Assembly (NCBI GenBank): GCA_905221615.1
Contig: CAJNDT010004713.1
Location: 90,001 to 154,000 of the forward strand
Source of the DNA: Symbiodinium sp. CCMP2592
Lineage: Eukaryota; Sar; Dinophyceae; Suessiales; Symbiodiniaceae
DNA: 64,000 bases
Direction of reading: 5' to 3'
Shown here: positions 23,453-33,600 of the stretch, piece after piece
How positions within the stretch are numbered: position 1 is the stretch's first letter
Layout: every line of letters starts with the position of its first letter
Notes under the pieces: model-generated
The model's input: only the letters and a program-made list of their open reading frames with translations
What the model was told of the DNA's origin: nothing
The model's database searches: none
Made by a program: the position numbers and the translations under genes

Positions 23453-23963
23453 ATGTTCGGCAAGGGCCGCGGCAAGAAGGGCAAAGTGCCGGAAACCAGG
23501 CCAAGCTCCTGGGCCATCCAAGGCGGTGCCGCCGACAAGATCATCAATACGCCAACGCAGCCTCCTAACAAGAAGGCGAAGAAGGGCGATGGCAAAGGGA
23601 AAGAGGAGAAAGCCGAACCCAAGATGGCCAATGAGCTCGCGAAGAATCAAGCGACAGAGGAGCAAATCGAGAGCATCTGCGATCTTCTGCGCTCCAACAA
23701 GGTCGAGAAGGCCCTGCAGTTTGTCCAGAAGGTGGGGCTCTGAGCTCTGCGACGGAAGAAAATTCGAAGGGGTGTCTGTGTCTCATCAGCTCTCTTTGCA
23801 GGAGCTTGGAGACGTGTCGAAGTCCAACTCTATGTCTGTCAAACAGCTCGGCCAGCTGGTCAACGCCGTCGGCCTCAGGACACCACAGGAGCCTTCACCC
23901 CGCCCCCCACCTTGCCCCATATGGCATCCCCCTCAACACTTAAGCCTCGACCTGGGAGCATAA
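23453..23963 (+). CDS. Lys-rich small protein, two exons
   Basis: The ATG at 23,453 starts MFGKGRGKKGKVPETRPSSW. A Lys/Gly-rich region follows, then a helical stretch (TEEQIESICDLLRSNKVEKA). The exon ends FVQK at 23,731 before GTGGGG. A 70-nt GT-AG intron ends TCTTTGCAG at 23,801. Exon 2 continues ELGDVSKSNSMSVKQLGQLV, then a Pro-rich tail and TAA at 23,961-23,963; about 146 residues in all. The C-terminal coding may really splice out at ACCACAG near 23,889, with later exons displaced by the LINE insertion. An in-frame ATG at 23,297 is an alternative start, with a Pro-rich extension. The Lys-rich start suggests nucleic-acid binding. No family is recognised. Confidence 0.6.
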
Positions 23964-23999
23964 ATCCCACCACGATGCCAATGACCATTTTATGGACGT

Positions 24000-24054
24000 A
24001 CATATACATATGTATATTTCCCATATATATATATATGTATGTATACACACAAAT
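24000..24054. repeat. TA/CA-rich microsatellite at the LINE 5' junction
   Basis: ACATATACATATGTATAT, an (AT) run and GTATGTATACACACAAAT precede the left target-site duplicate. On the far side of the LINE the right copy runs straight into a TC repeat, so the empty site was a compound simple repeat. Confidence 0.8.
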
Positions 24055-24066
24055 AGTGTGCCTCTC
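24055..24066. repeat. Left target-site duplication of the LINE (12 bp)
   Basis: AGTGTGCCTCTC here is repeated exactly at 37,027-37,038, at the other end of the element. Confidence 0.75.
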
Positions 24067-24307
24067 AGGGGCCCGAAGCGCTCACAAGCGAGCTGGTCGA
24101 GTTTGCCCCCAGCACCAAATTCGGTGCGACACGTGCATTTGCCTCGCAATTGCGCTTCCTCGCTCCCCAGCGTGGCACAGGGCTCTTCGCCGCAGAAGGG
24201 CAGCGGCCAGGAGGAGCTACCAGAAAGGCCGTCCCCTGCTTTCCTCGCAGAGACGACGCCTTGCAGTTCACCACGCTACAGCGTGGGATCAGAAGGTTCG
24301 CCTACTT

Positions 24308-25444
24308 ATGGGAAGAGGCGGCAAAGGATCATGGCGCGACGACGACCCGCACCATGGCTATACACTGTGGCGTGGCTCTGCCTATGTTTCTCCCAAGAAT
24401 TGGCCGAAGCAGCCATGGAACAACCAGCCTCAGCGACCTGCACCAGCATTCCCTTCCTTCGACATGGTACCCACCTCATCGGGTGCCAAAGGTTCACAGA
24501 AAGGGACGGACGAAGTGCCGGCCCAGGCACCTGGTGTTTTCGGTGGACTCCAGGATGCGCTGACGAACTTCAGAAAGGCAGAGCAACGCGTCGAAAGAGT
24601 TGTGAAGAACCAAGAGCACACGAAGACGCTCTGGGAGGACTACCAAAAGGCCATGAAAGCCGCCCTCACCAAGGAGAAAGGCAGATTTTTGACGAGGATG
24701 CAGAAGCTTGCAAAGGAACAACAGGCTGCAGAAATCCACCTCGAGTCTGCCAGGGACAAAGTCAGGGCCTACCATGTTGGCGAAGCTGTGGCGCCAGCAC
24801 CGGCGGCACTAGATGCAGATGCGGAGATCGACCAAATGTTCACTCAGTGGATGGACGACCAGCCCGAGGACCACGATTTTCAGGGCCTTCTTTCCAGAGC
24901 CTTGGGATCGACGACTACTCCGACGACCACCCCAGTACGGGCACCCAGGACAGTGCCGAGGTCACCACGTGTTGGCCTTGGTGGTGTCGCGGGTCAAGCT
25001 TATGTGGCCGCTGGTCCAGATGCAATCAACGACCCATATACATTGGCATCCCCCAACCCACTGGGCATGCCAACAGCTGCTGTGCCAGCACCTTCTGCTC
25101 CTCCTCCGGGCTTCGAGAAGACATCCCCACACCACCCAGGACAGCGAGAACGTGGAAGATCGGATCACCGCAAGGGCATCAAGGAAACCACCAAGACAGC
25201 GCCAACTACAGCAGCAGTCCACAGCAGTTTGGAACAAAAGCTGCAGACAAGGCGAGCCATGACTCCCTTTGGTCTCGGGGCAGCTCCAGCTGGTTCGGAC
25301 GAGGCTGCGGCGACGCCCATCCCGCCTTCCAAACTGCTCGACGACGACACCGACAGCGAGCAGGATGCTGCCCGAGATCTTACTGCCGAGGAACTTGTGG
25401 CCCTACAGACCTCCAAGGGCCATCCAGGGCCCAATGTGGGGTAG
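24308..25444 (+). CDS. LINE ORF1: coiled-coil, probably nucleic-acid-binding protein (378 aa)
   Basis: The ATG at 24,308 starts MGRGGKGSWRDDDPHHGYTL, a Gly/Arg/Trp-rich N-terminus. Residues about 80-155 form a charged coiled coil (ALTNFRKAEQRVERVVKNQE through LTRMQKLAKEQQAAEIHLES). An acidic segment (DADAEIDQMFTQWMDDQPED), a Pro/Thr-rich linker and a basic stretch (RERGRSDHRKGIKETTK) follow, ending ELVALQTSKGHPGPNVG and TAG at 25,442-25,444. LINE ORF1 proteins usually trimerise by coiled coil and coat element RNA; that role is inferred, since no RRM or zinc knuckle is seen. The frame one base back is also open across the whole of ORF1 and runs into ORF2. Confidence 0.75.
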   Translation: MGRGGKGSWRDDDPHHGYTLWRGSAYVSPKNWPKQPWNNQPQRPAPAFPSFDMVPTSSGAKGSQKGTDEVPAQAPGVFGGLQDALTNFRKAEQRVERVVKNQEHTKTLWEDYQKAMKAALTKEKGRFLTRMQKLAKEQQAAEIHLESARDKVRAYHVGEAVAPAPAALDADAEIDQMFTQWMDDQPEDHDFQGLLSRALGSTTTPTTTPVRAPRTVPRSPRVGLGGVAGQAYVAAGPDAINDPYTLASPNPLGMPTAAVPAPSAPPPGFEKTSPHHPGQRERGRSDHRKGIKETTKTAPTTAAVHSSLEQKLQTRRAMTPFGLGAAPAGSDEAAATPIPPSKLLDDDTDSEQDAARDLTAEELVALQTSKGHPGPNVG

Positions 25445-25455
25445 CCACAACTGGA

Positions 25456-27849
25456 ATGACTGCCGATTCCAATGATGACCTGGTAACGACTGGTCGCCGA
25501 CCTGCAGGCCCGTGCCGCCTAGAGGGACGACCACGCCGAGGCCCTTCGGGCTTAGGTTGTGAAGCTCCCTGTGGGCAAGGCTGTTCCTGCGGTGTCTTCG
25601 ACCATCGTCGTTGCCGGTCATCAGATGTGACGGTCTTCCGAGGTAGGTGTGTGTACAGTTTTGCACTTTGTACAGGACCCCCATCCCGGATCGCTGACCC
25701 TCGCATTCTCCATGTCATTCCTGGCCTTGTCGCTCGCTACGTCTTCCTCGGCCGCCTTAACTCTTCCTTGGGTTCTGGGAGAGTCCTGGGTTGGCCCCCG
25801 CCATCCTGCACTGCCTGCAACAACGTGGCCACGTGCAATTTTGACTTCCTGCATGTGCCCTTGTCTGCCAGTGTTGCCATTGACTCCCGGCTAAGCAGAG
25901 CGCCTAAAACTCACATCGGTGGCGCTGGGGTGAGTGCCTGCGAGGCCGAAGTCTTACATGAAGGAGCCGAGGTATCTCGGGGCTCCTGCCTCCCACTTCG
26001 GTTTAGTCCCAGTTCTCCTGGTCCTTGCCCTAAGCGGTTTAAGGTTCCTGTTGTTCGAAGGGCTACCTCAACACGTCCGCCGAATGCTTCGCGCGTCTGC
26101 ACTGTTCCCCAGCCAGCCCATGAGTACCTAAGAGGCGTATCGGTGGTTCTGGGACTCCCACCATGGGCTGTGCTCTCTCCGTGCCGGCAGGTTTCAACGA
26201 TACCGCGACCTGCCTCTGATGCCGACCGCCTTTTCTCTGCGTTCATGTTGCGGCTTCTATTGTGCCTGGCCGATGTGGTTGTCCCCTTCGCGAGAAGCCT
26301 TCTCGCCCTCGCATGCTCAGTTCTGATTAGTCTCCTGCTGCGTGCACTTGGGCTAGGTTCGTCGAAGATATGTCAGGCCCTTCACCTTTCGTCCGCCGGA
26401 CCCGCATCCTGTCTCTTGCAACCCTTGGGCACAGCTGTATCTGGCGGGCCGCCCCTCGACTGGTCGCGCTGGAGGGATCGAAAAGGCAGACTCCCGCCCC
26501 GCCAAACCCACTGTCGGCAGCGCACGAGGTCCTCTCTTTTCCGCTTGCTTTTTGTGCAGGGGTTCTCGCTCCCCCACCAATTGGGGATGGGATCAATGCA
26601 AGGGATAGGAGCTGCTTGGGTTATTTCTTCAGGGCTTGTTCAAAAGAGTGAGGCAGCCGGGAATCCTCCCCCTTTTCCTTCTCCTCCCGATCACCCTGAG
26701 GGCGAAGCATTACAAGCATCTGTCGGTGCTGATGCCCAGCACGATCCTGCACTCCACCGACACCCTGACGGTGTTGCGGCTGGACGCTCCGGCCTTGCGA
26801 GGGACTTCATCCACCAGGGGGCACCTCACGGTCCGCCACCGCCTGTCCCCGTGCAGGTTGCCATCGACAACACCACCCAGCATACAAGGCCTGTTACTAT
26901 GCAAGCATCGCCTTTCTCTGTGTGGGTGGGTGCTCCCTTTTATGTCCCAGAGACCCTTCAATTCCAGCTGCCTATGCCCTGTGACATTGAGGATGCACTT
27001 GATGCTACTGAGCGGCAGGTCAGTCACCTTAAGCTCGAAGGTTGCGACAGGGCAATCGCGGTGAGGCCCCAGCCCTTTCCCACATGCGCCGCCATCGTGA
27101 TCGCACCTGACTGGTCCACCTACTCCTCTCTTTCTGTCGTTTGTTTAGATCTGCGGGATCTTGGCGACACCACAGATGGACCCGTGCTTGTGAGTTATGT
27201 CACCAGGCCTACCTGCCTTGCGGAACTCTGCAGAGAGGCTAGTGTCCACGAGCCCCATCGATGCAAGGTGTACATTGGCAGCGAGACTGCCCCCCTCCAT
27301 GAGGAGGAAGAGGTGAGTCTCGCCAGCGGGTGTCTCGTAACCTTCATGCGTGCTGATAGGCTGCCGTGCCACGCAAATGATCTGCAGTACCGTTTGCAAT
27401 TTCCAGACACATGGCGGACGGAGCCGCGGTTCCCAGTGGGACCCGCCATCCGTAGCTCGCTTTTGCTGTTGCATTCTAGTGGCAGATACCTGTACAGGCC
27501 TCAGGCTGCGCATGATCCGGGTGATGTTTCTGCTGCCCGCTTCGTCGGTGTCGACAGGGCCTCCGTCGACTTTCACACGCCTATTGATGGCGGCCTCGAG
27601 CGTGTTATGTACCGAGGCATTCGTGTGCGAGGGGTATTGGCCCTTGCCGACCACCTCTTTGAACACCAGTTTGTGGTCTTTCTCGACCTGCGACAAGTCG
27701 CCGAAGGAGTTCAATTCGTCGTCCTCGATGTTCCTTACATCCTACTTGAGCACCTTGCTCGACTTGTGCGTTTCAGGCCGCCTCCAGGCTGGGTTCTCAA
27801 AGTCCGTGGAGGCCGTCGTCGGCGGGACCGCATCGAGGTTGAACTTTAG
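25456..27849 (+). CDS. LINE ORF2, N-terminal part (hydrophobic region and module 1)
   Basis: An ATG at 25,456 (MTADSNDDLVTTGRRPAGPC), 11 nt after the ORF1 stop, opens the frame, though the first ~200 residues are weakly protein-like. A strongly hydrophobic segment near 26,240-26,350 (FMLRLLLCLADVVVPFARSL, LALACSVLISLLLRAL) could be membrane-associated. From about 26,900 the first copy of a ~315-residue module begins (PFYVPETLQFQLPMPCDIED) and ends near 27,846 with FVVFLDLRQVAEGVQFVV and a Gly/Arg-rich end. Comparison with modules 2 and 3 shows that the protein should continue from KVRGG into the next frame (SRLNFSFQYACDSES), so a frame change between about 27,800 and 27,846 is needed to reach the main ORF2. 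Confidence 0.65.
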   Translation: MTADSNDDLVTTGRRPAGPCRLEGRPRRGPSGLGCEAPCGQGCSCGVFDHRRCRSSDVTVFRGRCVYSFALCTGPPSRIADPRILHVIPGLVARYVFLGRLNSSLGSGRVLGWPPPSCTACNNVATCNFDFLHVPLSASVAIDSRLSRAPKTHIGGAGVSACEAEVLHEGAEVSRGSCLPLRFSPSSPGPCPKRFKVPVVRRATSTRPPNASRVCTVPQPAHEYLRGVSVVLGLPPWAVLSPCRQVSTIPRPASDADRLFSAFMLRLLLCLADVVVPFARSLLALACSVLISLLLRALGLGSSKICQALHLSSAGPASCLLQPLGTAVSGGPPLDWSRWRDRKGRLPPRQTHCRQRTRSSLFRLLFVQGFSLPHQLGMGSMQGIGAAWVISSGLVQKSEAAGNPPPFPSPPDHPEGEALQASVGADAQHDPALHRHPDGVAAGRSGLARDFIHQGAPHGPPPPVPVQVAIDNTTQHTRPVTMQASPFSVWVGAPFYVPETLQFQLPMPCDIEDALDATERQVSHLKLEGCDRAIAVRPQPFPTCAAIVIAPDWSTYSSLSVVCLDLRDLGDTTDGPVLVSYVTRPTCLAELCREASVHEPHRCKVYIGSETAPLHEEEEVSLASGCLVTFMRADRLPCHANDLQYRLQFPDTWRTEPRFPVGPAIRSSLLLLHSSGRYLYRPQAAHDPGDVSAARFVGVDRASVDFHTPIDGGLERVMYRGIRVRGVLALADHLFEHQFVVFLDLRQVAEGVQFVVLDVPYILLEHLARLVRFRPPPGWVLKVRGGRRRRDRIEVEL

Positions 27850-30652
27850 CTTTCAGTATGCCTGCGATTCTGAGTCTTCCGGGACCCCCTTCGACCCTAC
27901 CACCGAAAGTAGTCAGGACGAGGACGACGATGGAGGGGATGACTCTAGCGACTCCGGGAGTGATCCTACTGACCGCCACTCCAATGCCACTACGCGCTCC
28001 CGTAGCAAGCGCGGCCGCTCCCCCGGAGCAGCATCAGGACCGTCTTCAGACCACTCCTACCAAGGTGGCATCGTCGGTTTTAGGGGTCCCCTAATCCACG
28101 AACCCCTCGTTGCCTCTAGGGACTTTTGGTTTAGTCCACTAGATGTGCACATGCATGCCAGCTGCTGGCCCACTCACGTGCCTGCGGAGCTCACGACCGA
28201 ATCCTGCAGACTTCACTTCGCGGGAATGTCAGTCTCAGGAGAAGGAAGCCTCGCCGGGGTTTTTATGCCAAACCGTGACGCATGCCTTGACTTGCTCCAG
28301 GCAACCTTCCAGGCTGCCCTTCATGCCAAGCTCCTTTCAGAGCCGGCCCCCAGTAATCGAGCCTCAAGGGATCGCCTTCATGCCCTCCGCAACGCCACTG
28401 AGCTGCTAGGTGGTGAGTGGCGCTACTTCACTCCCAACACCAGGCTTCATGCAGGCTTGCCTGAGTACCAGGATCCCTCTTCAGATGAGGATCAGGAAGC
28501 GAGAAGCCGCCGGGCTTCATTTGTCATTTGCACACCAGGCTACACGCCCGAGCTCCTTGTCTTTGAGGTCCAGTTCCCAACAACATTAGCCGATCTCATC
28601 CCTAGCCTTCGAAGGGGGAGACAAGGTGACCGAGACCAACGCTTCCCACACATTGTTCCCGCTACCCCTCAGCCCATTGATGGAACCGGGGTCTTTTTGG
28701 CTATGCCGCATTGGCTCTCTGATGCACGAGTTGTTTGTGTTGATGCTACCCGACTTGACGGCAGGCTGTATGCTACTCAGGCACCTGCTTATGCCGACCG
28801 GGACACACTCATTGATCTCGCTGGGGCCCACGGGCTCGACGTAGCCGTTTATGCGGGCCTGGGTCAGGAGCCCGTCCCCGAAGGGACCCTCATTCATCTC
28901 GTCGCAGGGGCTACCATCACTGTGCTTGCTTCGAATGCAGAACCGCCCATGCTTTGGGACCTCGGCCAACTCCTTCTTGATGCCAGTCAATGGAGTTCTC
29001 GCCCCCTTCTTGCATACCCTGAGCCTACAGATGCTTATTGCCTTGTTAGGGAAGCACATCACCAGATGTTCCGGGCCGATCCCAGCCGGCCTACGCATTA
29101 CCGACGCCGCCTCGCAGAGGTTGTCGATGCCCAGGAAAGCTCCATCACTGTCACTCCGGCGGCCCCGCGAGTCGCTGACATTGACATTGCGGGTATTCCC
29201 TGTAGGACTGCTGTGGCTGTCTCTGTGCGCCCACGCGGTCCTGCCACGCCACACCGTTCTGATGTCCTTATAGATGGACGGCCGGTCTTCGAAGGCTGGT
29301 TCTTGTGGCCTGCGCACTCGGGCCGGGTTTTCGTGCCGGATCTGCTTGCGCACTTCCGGCACCATGTACCGACTGGCTTCACTGTTCACATCAAGCAGGA
29401 GCCCCAGCACGGAGTAACCATGCAAGTACACGAAGGCGCCGTCATTGTTGTTGACTACGCCCCAGTCATTGAGGTTGCACCAACTGCAGCAACTGATGCT
29501 ACCGCAGCCGATCGGTCTCGAGGTGGCGCCAGCCAGAGACGTGTGAGCTTTGCTGCCGACCCTCTGCATCCCTCTCCCGACTCCTACCCCGCGGAGAGGC
29601 AAACAAGCACAGGCGACCACCACGAGGCAGGGTCTGCCTCCACAGCTGCTTCGGAAGCCGCCTCCAGTACTTTCCGGGCGGTTTTTCTCGTCTTCGCGCC
29701 AAGTTACCTTCCTGAGTACATCGAGCTAGACCTCCGTGCTCCTGTTGCACTCCAAGAAGCTCTCGAGGATATCCAGGCTGCTAGGTTGCCAGCCTATCGA
29801 GAGCGCTTCCCGCAACTCCTTGCCGTTACCCCCCAACCAGACATGGCTTACGGCACCTTGATTGCTGCACCAGCTTGGCCAATCTCGGAGGTTTTAGTTT
29901 ACTTCGACCTCCGCGAGGTTGACGATAGATACTTCGCCCTAAGTGTGCCGGTCAGGATGACCTTCGGGTCCCTTCTCACCGTTGCCGACTTGCCAGCTAC
30001 CTCCGATGTTGTTGTCTACATCCGGGATATGCCATGGCCCTTGGGAAGAGAGGTCCCCATTGAGTTACTGTCCGGAGACTTGATTCTCTTCGTCCGTCCG
30101 GAGCATGCAATTGTAGTCCATGCCAGTCTTCCTGACATGTTACAGCAACCTACCGGGTGGATGTCTGAGCCCGACATCCCAGGTGAATACGGAGACCGCA
30201 TCTGGCTTGTGACCGACCATGAGCCCGTTCTTTTCGAGGTTAACAGGCGCAGGCTGCAGGCCTTTAGGCAGGACATTGCTGCGGCTCTCGACATCTCCAG
30301 CAACACTTTGCGCCTGCAGCCGGTCTGGCCCAGCATTCTCACCTTCGCTGCACGCGGCCTCCTCGTCCGCTCGGTCTTGATTGCTGTCGAGTCACCTCCC
30401 CTCCCCGATGATGGAACGGAAGGCTGGATTGTATGCCTGCTCGATCTCCGGCCGATCCTGCTAGGGCTGGTTGCTGCACATGCTCCTGATGGCAAGTATG
30501 ACATCTCTGGCCTCTGTCGTAGGCTTCAGGGTTTCTGCCCACAAGGCTTCGAGGTTTCCGTGCTGGGAGGGCACCCAAGGGCAGACGGTGAGCCTGGCGT
30601 CCGCACTGTCTTCGCAGGCGAGGTTCTCCAGGTCAGTTTTGTAAGGCCAGGG
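26900..30652 (+). repeat. Three diverged copies of a ~320-residue protein module inside LINE ORF2
   Basis: Copies lie at about 26,900-27,846, 28,508-29,463 and 29,677-30,652. Shared landmarks: a start like P.Y.PE...F..P; RFP..V..TPQP in copies 2-3; a cis pattern SVVCLDLRDL / ARVVCVDATRL / EVLVYFDLREV; then KVYIG, AVYAG and VVYIR followed by PL.EE/PV.EG/PLGRE; and an end block VVFLDLRQV / FVPDLLAHF / IVCLLDLRPI before P.GF.V. DNA identity is low and protein similarity moderate, so the triplication is old. I recognise no known fold. The alternation of strand-like hydrophobic runs and turns suggests a beta-rich domain. Confidence 0.7.
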
Positions 30653-33600
30653 ACCGCTGCACCTACCGAGGTGCAAAATGTCGCTGCCCCATCTTCCGAT
30701 GGGCCCAGTGCAAGCGATGCGGGCTCCGCTCCACACCAGCATCTGCAGGCCCGCTCCGTTGGGCCAGACGCCGCAACTCAGGGTGCTCAGGGAGCTCGTC
30801 TGAATCCTCCTTCCCGCCGCCCTGCACAAAGGCAAGCAAGCAGATCAACCGCATCGCGGGACACTGCCGTCCCAGCTGTCTCAAACGCTGACTGTCGCGC
30901 TACAATTTCTGTCGGGATTGCGCAGCTCACGTGGCGCTCCGGGATTTTTCACAACATTGCCCCCCCCTCGGGCACCCGGAACCTCACCTCTGTGCTCCCC
31001 TCTCCCTCACCGCTTCAAGGGTCCCTGAAGGACCCGTCTGTTGGCAAGCGCCACTCCCATACCCTTGCATCTGTGCCCAAGAGTTTCCGGGTTCTGCTCC
31101 TCGCGGCCTGCCTTTGCGTGCAGCCGGGCGTTACTGTTCAGCTAGTTACAAGGCACCATGTCCTTCCAGGCGAAGCCTTACCTGCCGGACCTCCCCCAGA
31201 TACGCCAGCGCGGACCTCCGGCGCACCACAAAGAGTCGACAAGTTCCCCCCGACTCTTCAGAAACAGAGCGGGGATGCCGAGTGCACGGGCCCTTTTCCC
31301 AGACCAATCCCTACCCCCTGCCGTGCGGTTGGGGATCGTTTCCTCCACCTGCCGCCTGGGCCACTTGCCCACGGCGACCCCACGTTCGTGCAGAAGATAG
31401 TTAAGGACGACTCTCAGATCGGGGATTGCACAGACGGCCTCATCACTCTCCTGTGGGAAGCCGCAAAGGACCCTGAATGCCAAGCTTTTATGCTCGCGAG
31501 CACACTCCTTGATACGTGCTTTGAGCATTTCAGTGCCCCGGGCTCCCCCTCGCCCAAGCTTCGCCTGATCCTCGATGACCGAGTCCCAGAGCCGTCTTGC
31601 CATCCTGCGCAGCCAAACTGTTCTTTTTGGTCTCAGCTTGATGAGCCACTTCCCTGCATGCCGTGGACACCAGCCGACCTTCCAGGTCTCATGAGCCAGC
31701 CCCCTCAGGAGCGTCTTGCAATCGGCTCTTATCAAGTGCCCTGCACCGCACAACAGCTCAAGGATTTCCTAATGCCAGCCTGCACCCTCGGTACGGGATG
31801 GGACATTGTGCTCGCCATCCAACAGAGGGACCTTCAAAAGCAGCGTGCTCTCGACCTCTGCCCTCATGATTTCGAGTCGAGTGATCTTCACTGCTTCACT
31901 GATGGCTCATACACTGCAGCCAAACCGGGGCGTGCTGGCTCCTGCACATGGGCATGTCTTTTTGTGTGTCCGCTCTCTGGCAAACATGCAGCTGTTTCCG
32001 GCCAGGTCCCCCCTTGGGCCCTGCTTGAGGATCGGCCTTCTGCTTATGTGGCCGAGTGCTACGCCTTGGTCGTTGCGGCATGGCTTAGCCTTACCCGCTT
32101 CTTCCATTTGCCCACGGTCCTACGCTCTGACTGTACTTCCGCCATTGGGGTCTTTCAGGGGCGGTTTGTCGGGGCACCAGTTGGCGTTGCAGCAGTTCTA
32201 CGTAGTCTAGGACTCTTTGGATCCGAATTCTCGCCGCACCCCCCGAGAGTTGCTCATGTCGCAGGCCACCAGGGTTGCCTCGGTAACGAACTTGCTGACT
32301 GCCTTGCTAGAGGGGCAGCTCTCGGCCGAGATTGTGGGTGTCTGTTTTGGTCTCATGATTCCGCCAAGCCGTGGTGGTTCCAGGGGGGTTCCGCCCTTAG
32401 TTGGGCAGCTGTTGCAGTTGCGAGCCTGTCGGCACAGGGGGTCTACCCTGAACCCGCTCCAGCTGCTGTGCCGCTATGCTGGGATGGGCTTGGTCTTGAG
32501 CCAACTCAACTTGTTGCTCCCTTCCTCCCAGATGAGGCACTCTCTGAGACGCAGGGCAAGCAATACACATGGGGACGCCTATCCCTGAGAGTCTGTTCTT
32601 TCAACGTGCTTTCTCTCAACAGCGCCACGCTTGAGGGCAATCAGGCAGAGGGTCTCGCGTTTCAGCCCGCACGCCCTACTCTTCTTGCAGAAAGCTTCAA
32701 GGCTGCTGGCATCCACATTGCGCTCCTTCAGGAGGCGAGAACCCAGGAGGGCGTGCTGCGCACCCAAGGCTATCTCCGCTTTTCCTCAGGCAGCCTTAAT
32801 GGCACGCTCGGAGTTGAAGTTTGGCTTCTGGAGAATCACTCGCTCTTTTGCGGACCTGACGGCCAGAAGAAGCTCCGCCTAACCTCCCATGCGTGCTTGG
32901 TCTTGCATAGCGATCCGCGCCGCATGCTGTTACTCTTCCGCCAAGAGGGTTTTAGCCTACTTGTTGTGTCAGTCCATGCGCCGCATCGAGCGGTCGAGCA
33001 GAGCGTGATCGCCGCGTGGTGGGCGGAAACCCATAGGCTGTGCAGCGTGCATGCACACTCCGCCCTCCTGCTGTTGGGAGGGGATATCAACGCCTCTCTC
33101 GGCTCTGTCACTTCCGCTGCTGTTGGCAGCCATGACCCGGAGCCACAAGACGACTCCGGCGCACTCTTCGCTGACTTCTTGCTTTCTCAGAAACTTTGGG
33201 TGCCGAGCACGTTCTCTTTCTGCCACCACGGCCCTTCTGGCACATACGTGCAGAAACGCAACGGGGCCATGAGTCGAATCGACTTCATTGCGTGCCCTTC
33301 AGAGTGGCGCTCCGGACAAATCAGCACCTGGACCGATGAGACTCTGCACACCGGCCAGGCGTACATTGATCATCTTGCGACCTGCGCGCATTTTGACCTT
33401 ACCGTCTGTCTACACGGCCGGCCGAAGCAGGTTCAGAAACGCAGGTTTGACGGCTACGCCATGCTTACGCCTACCGGCCAGGCCCACGTTGAGCGCATCC
33501 TGAGGGATGCGCCCCGCATACCTTGGACTGCATCTCCACACGCCCACGCAGCTACTCTTGTCCACTACCTGCAGAGGGAGCTCGCCTCGGCCTTTCCCCA

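Noticed and set aside
28586-29623. Minus-strand frame of 345 codons inside the LINE
   Set aside because: Mirror of the GC-rich ORF2 coding strand. Modules 2 and 3 on the plus strand explain the sequence.
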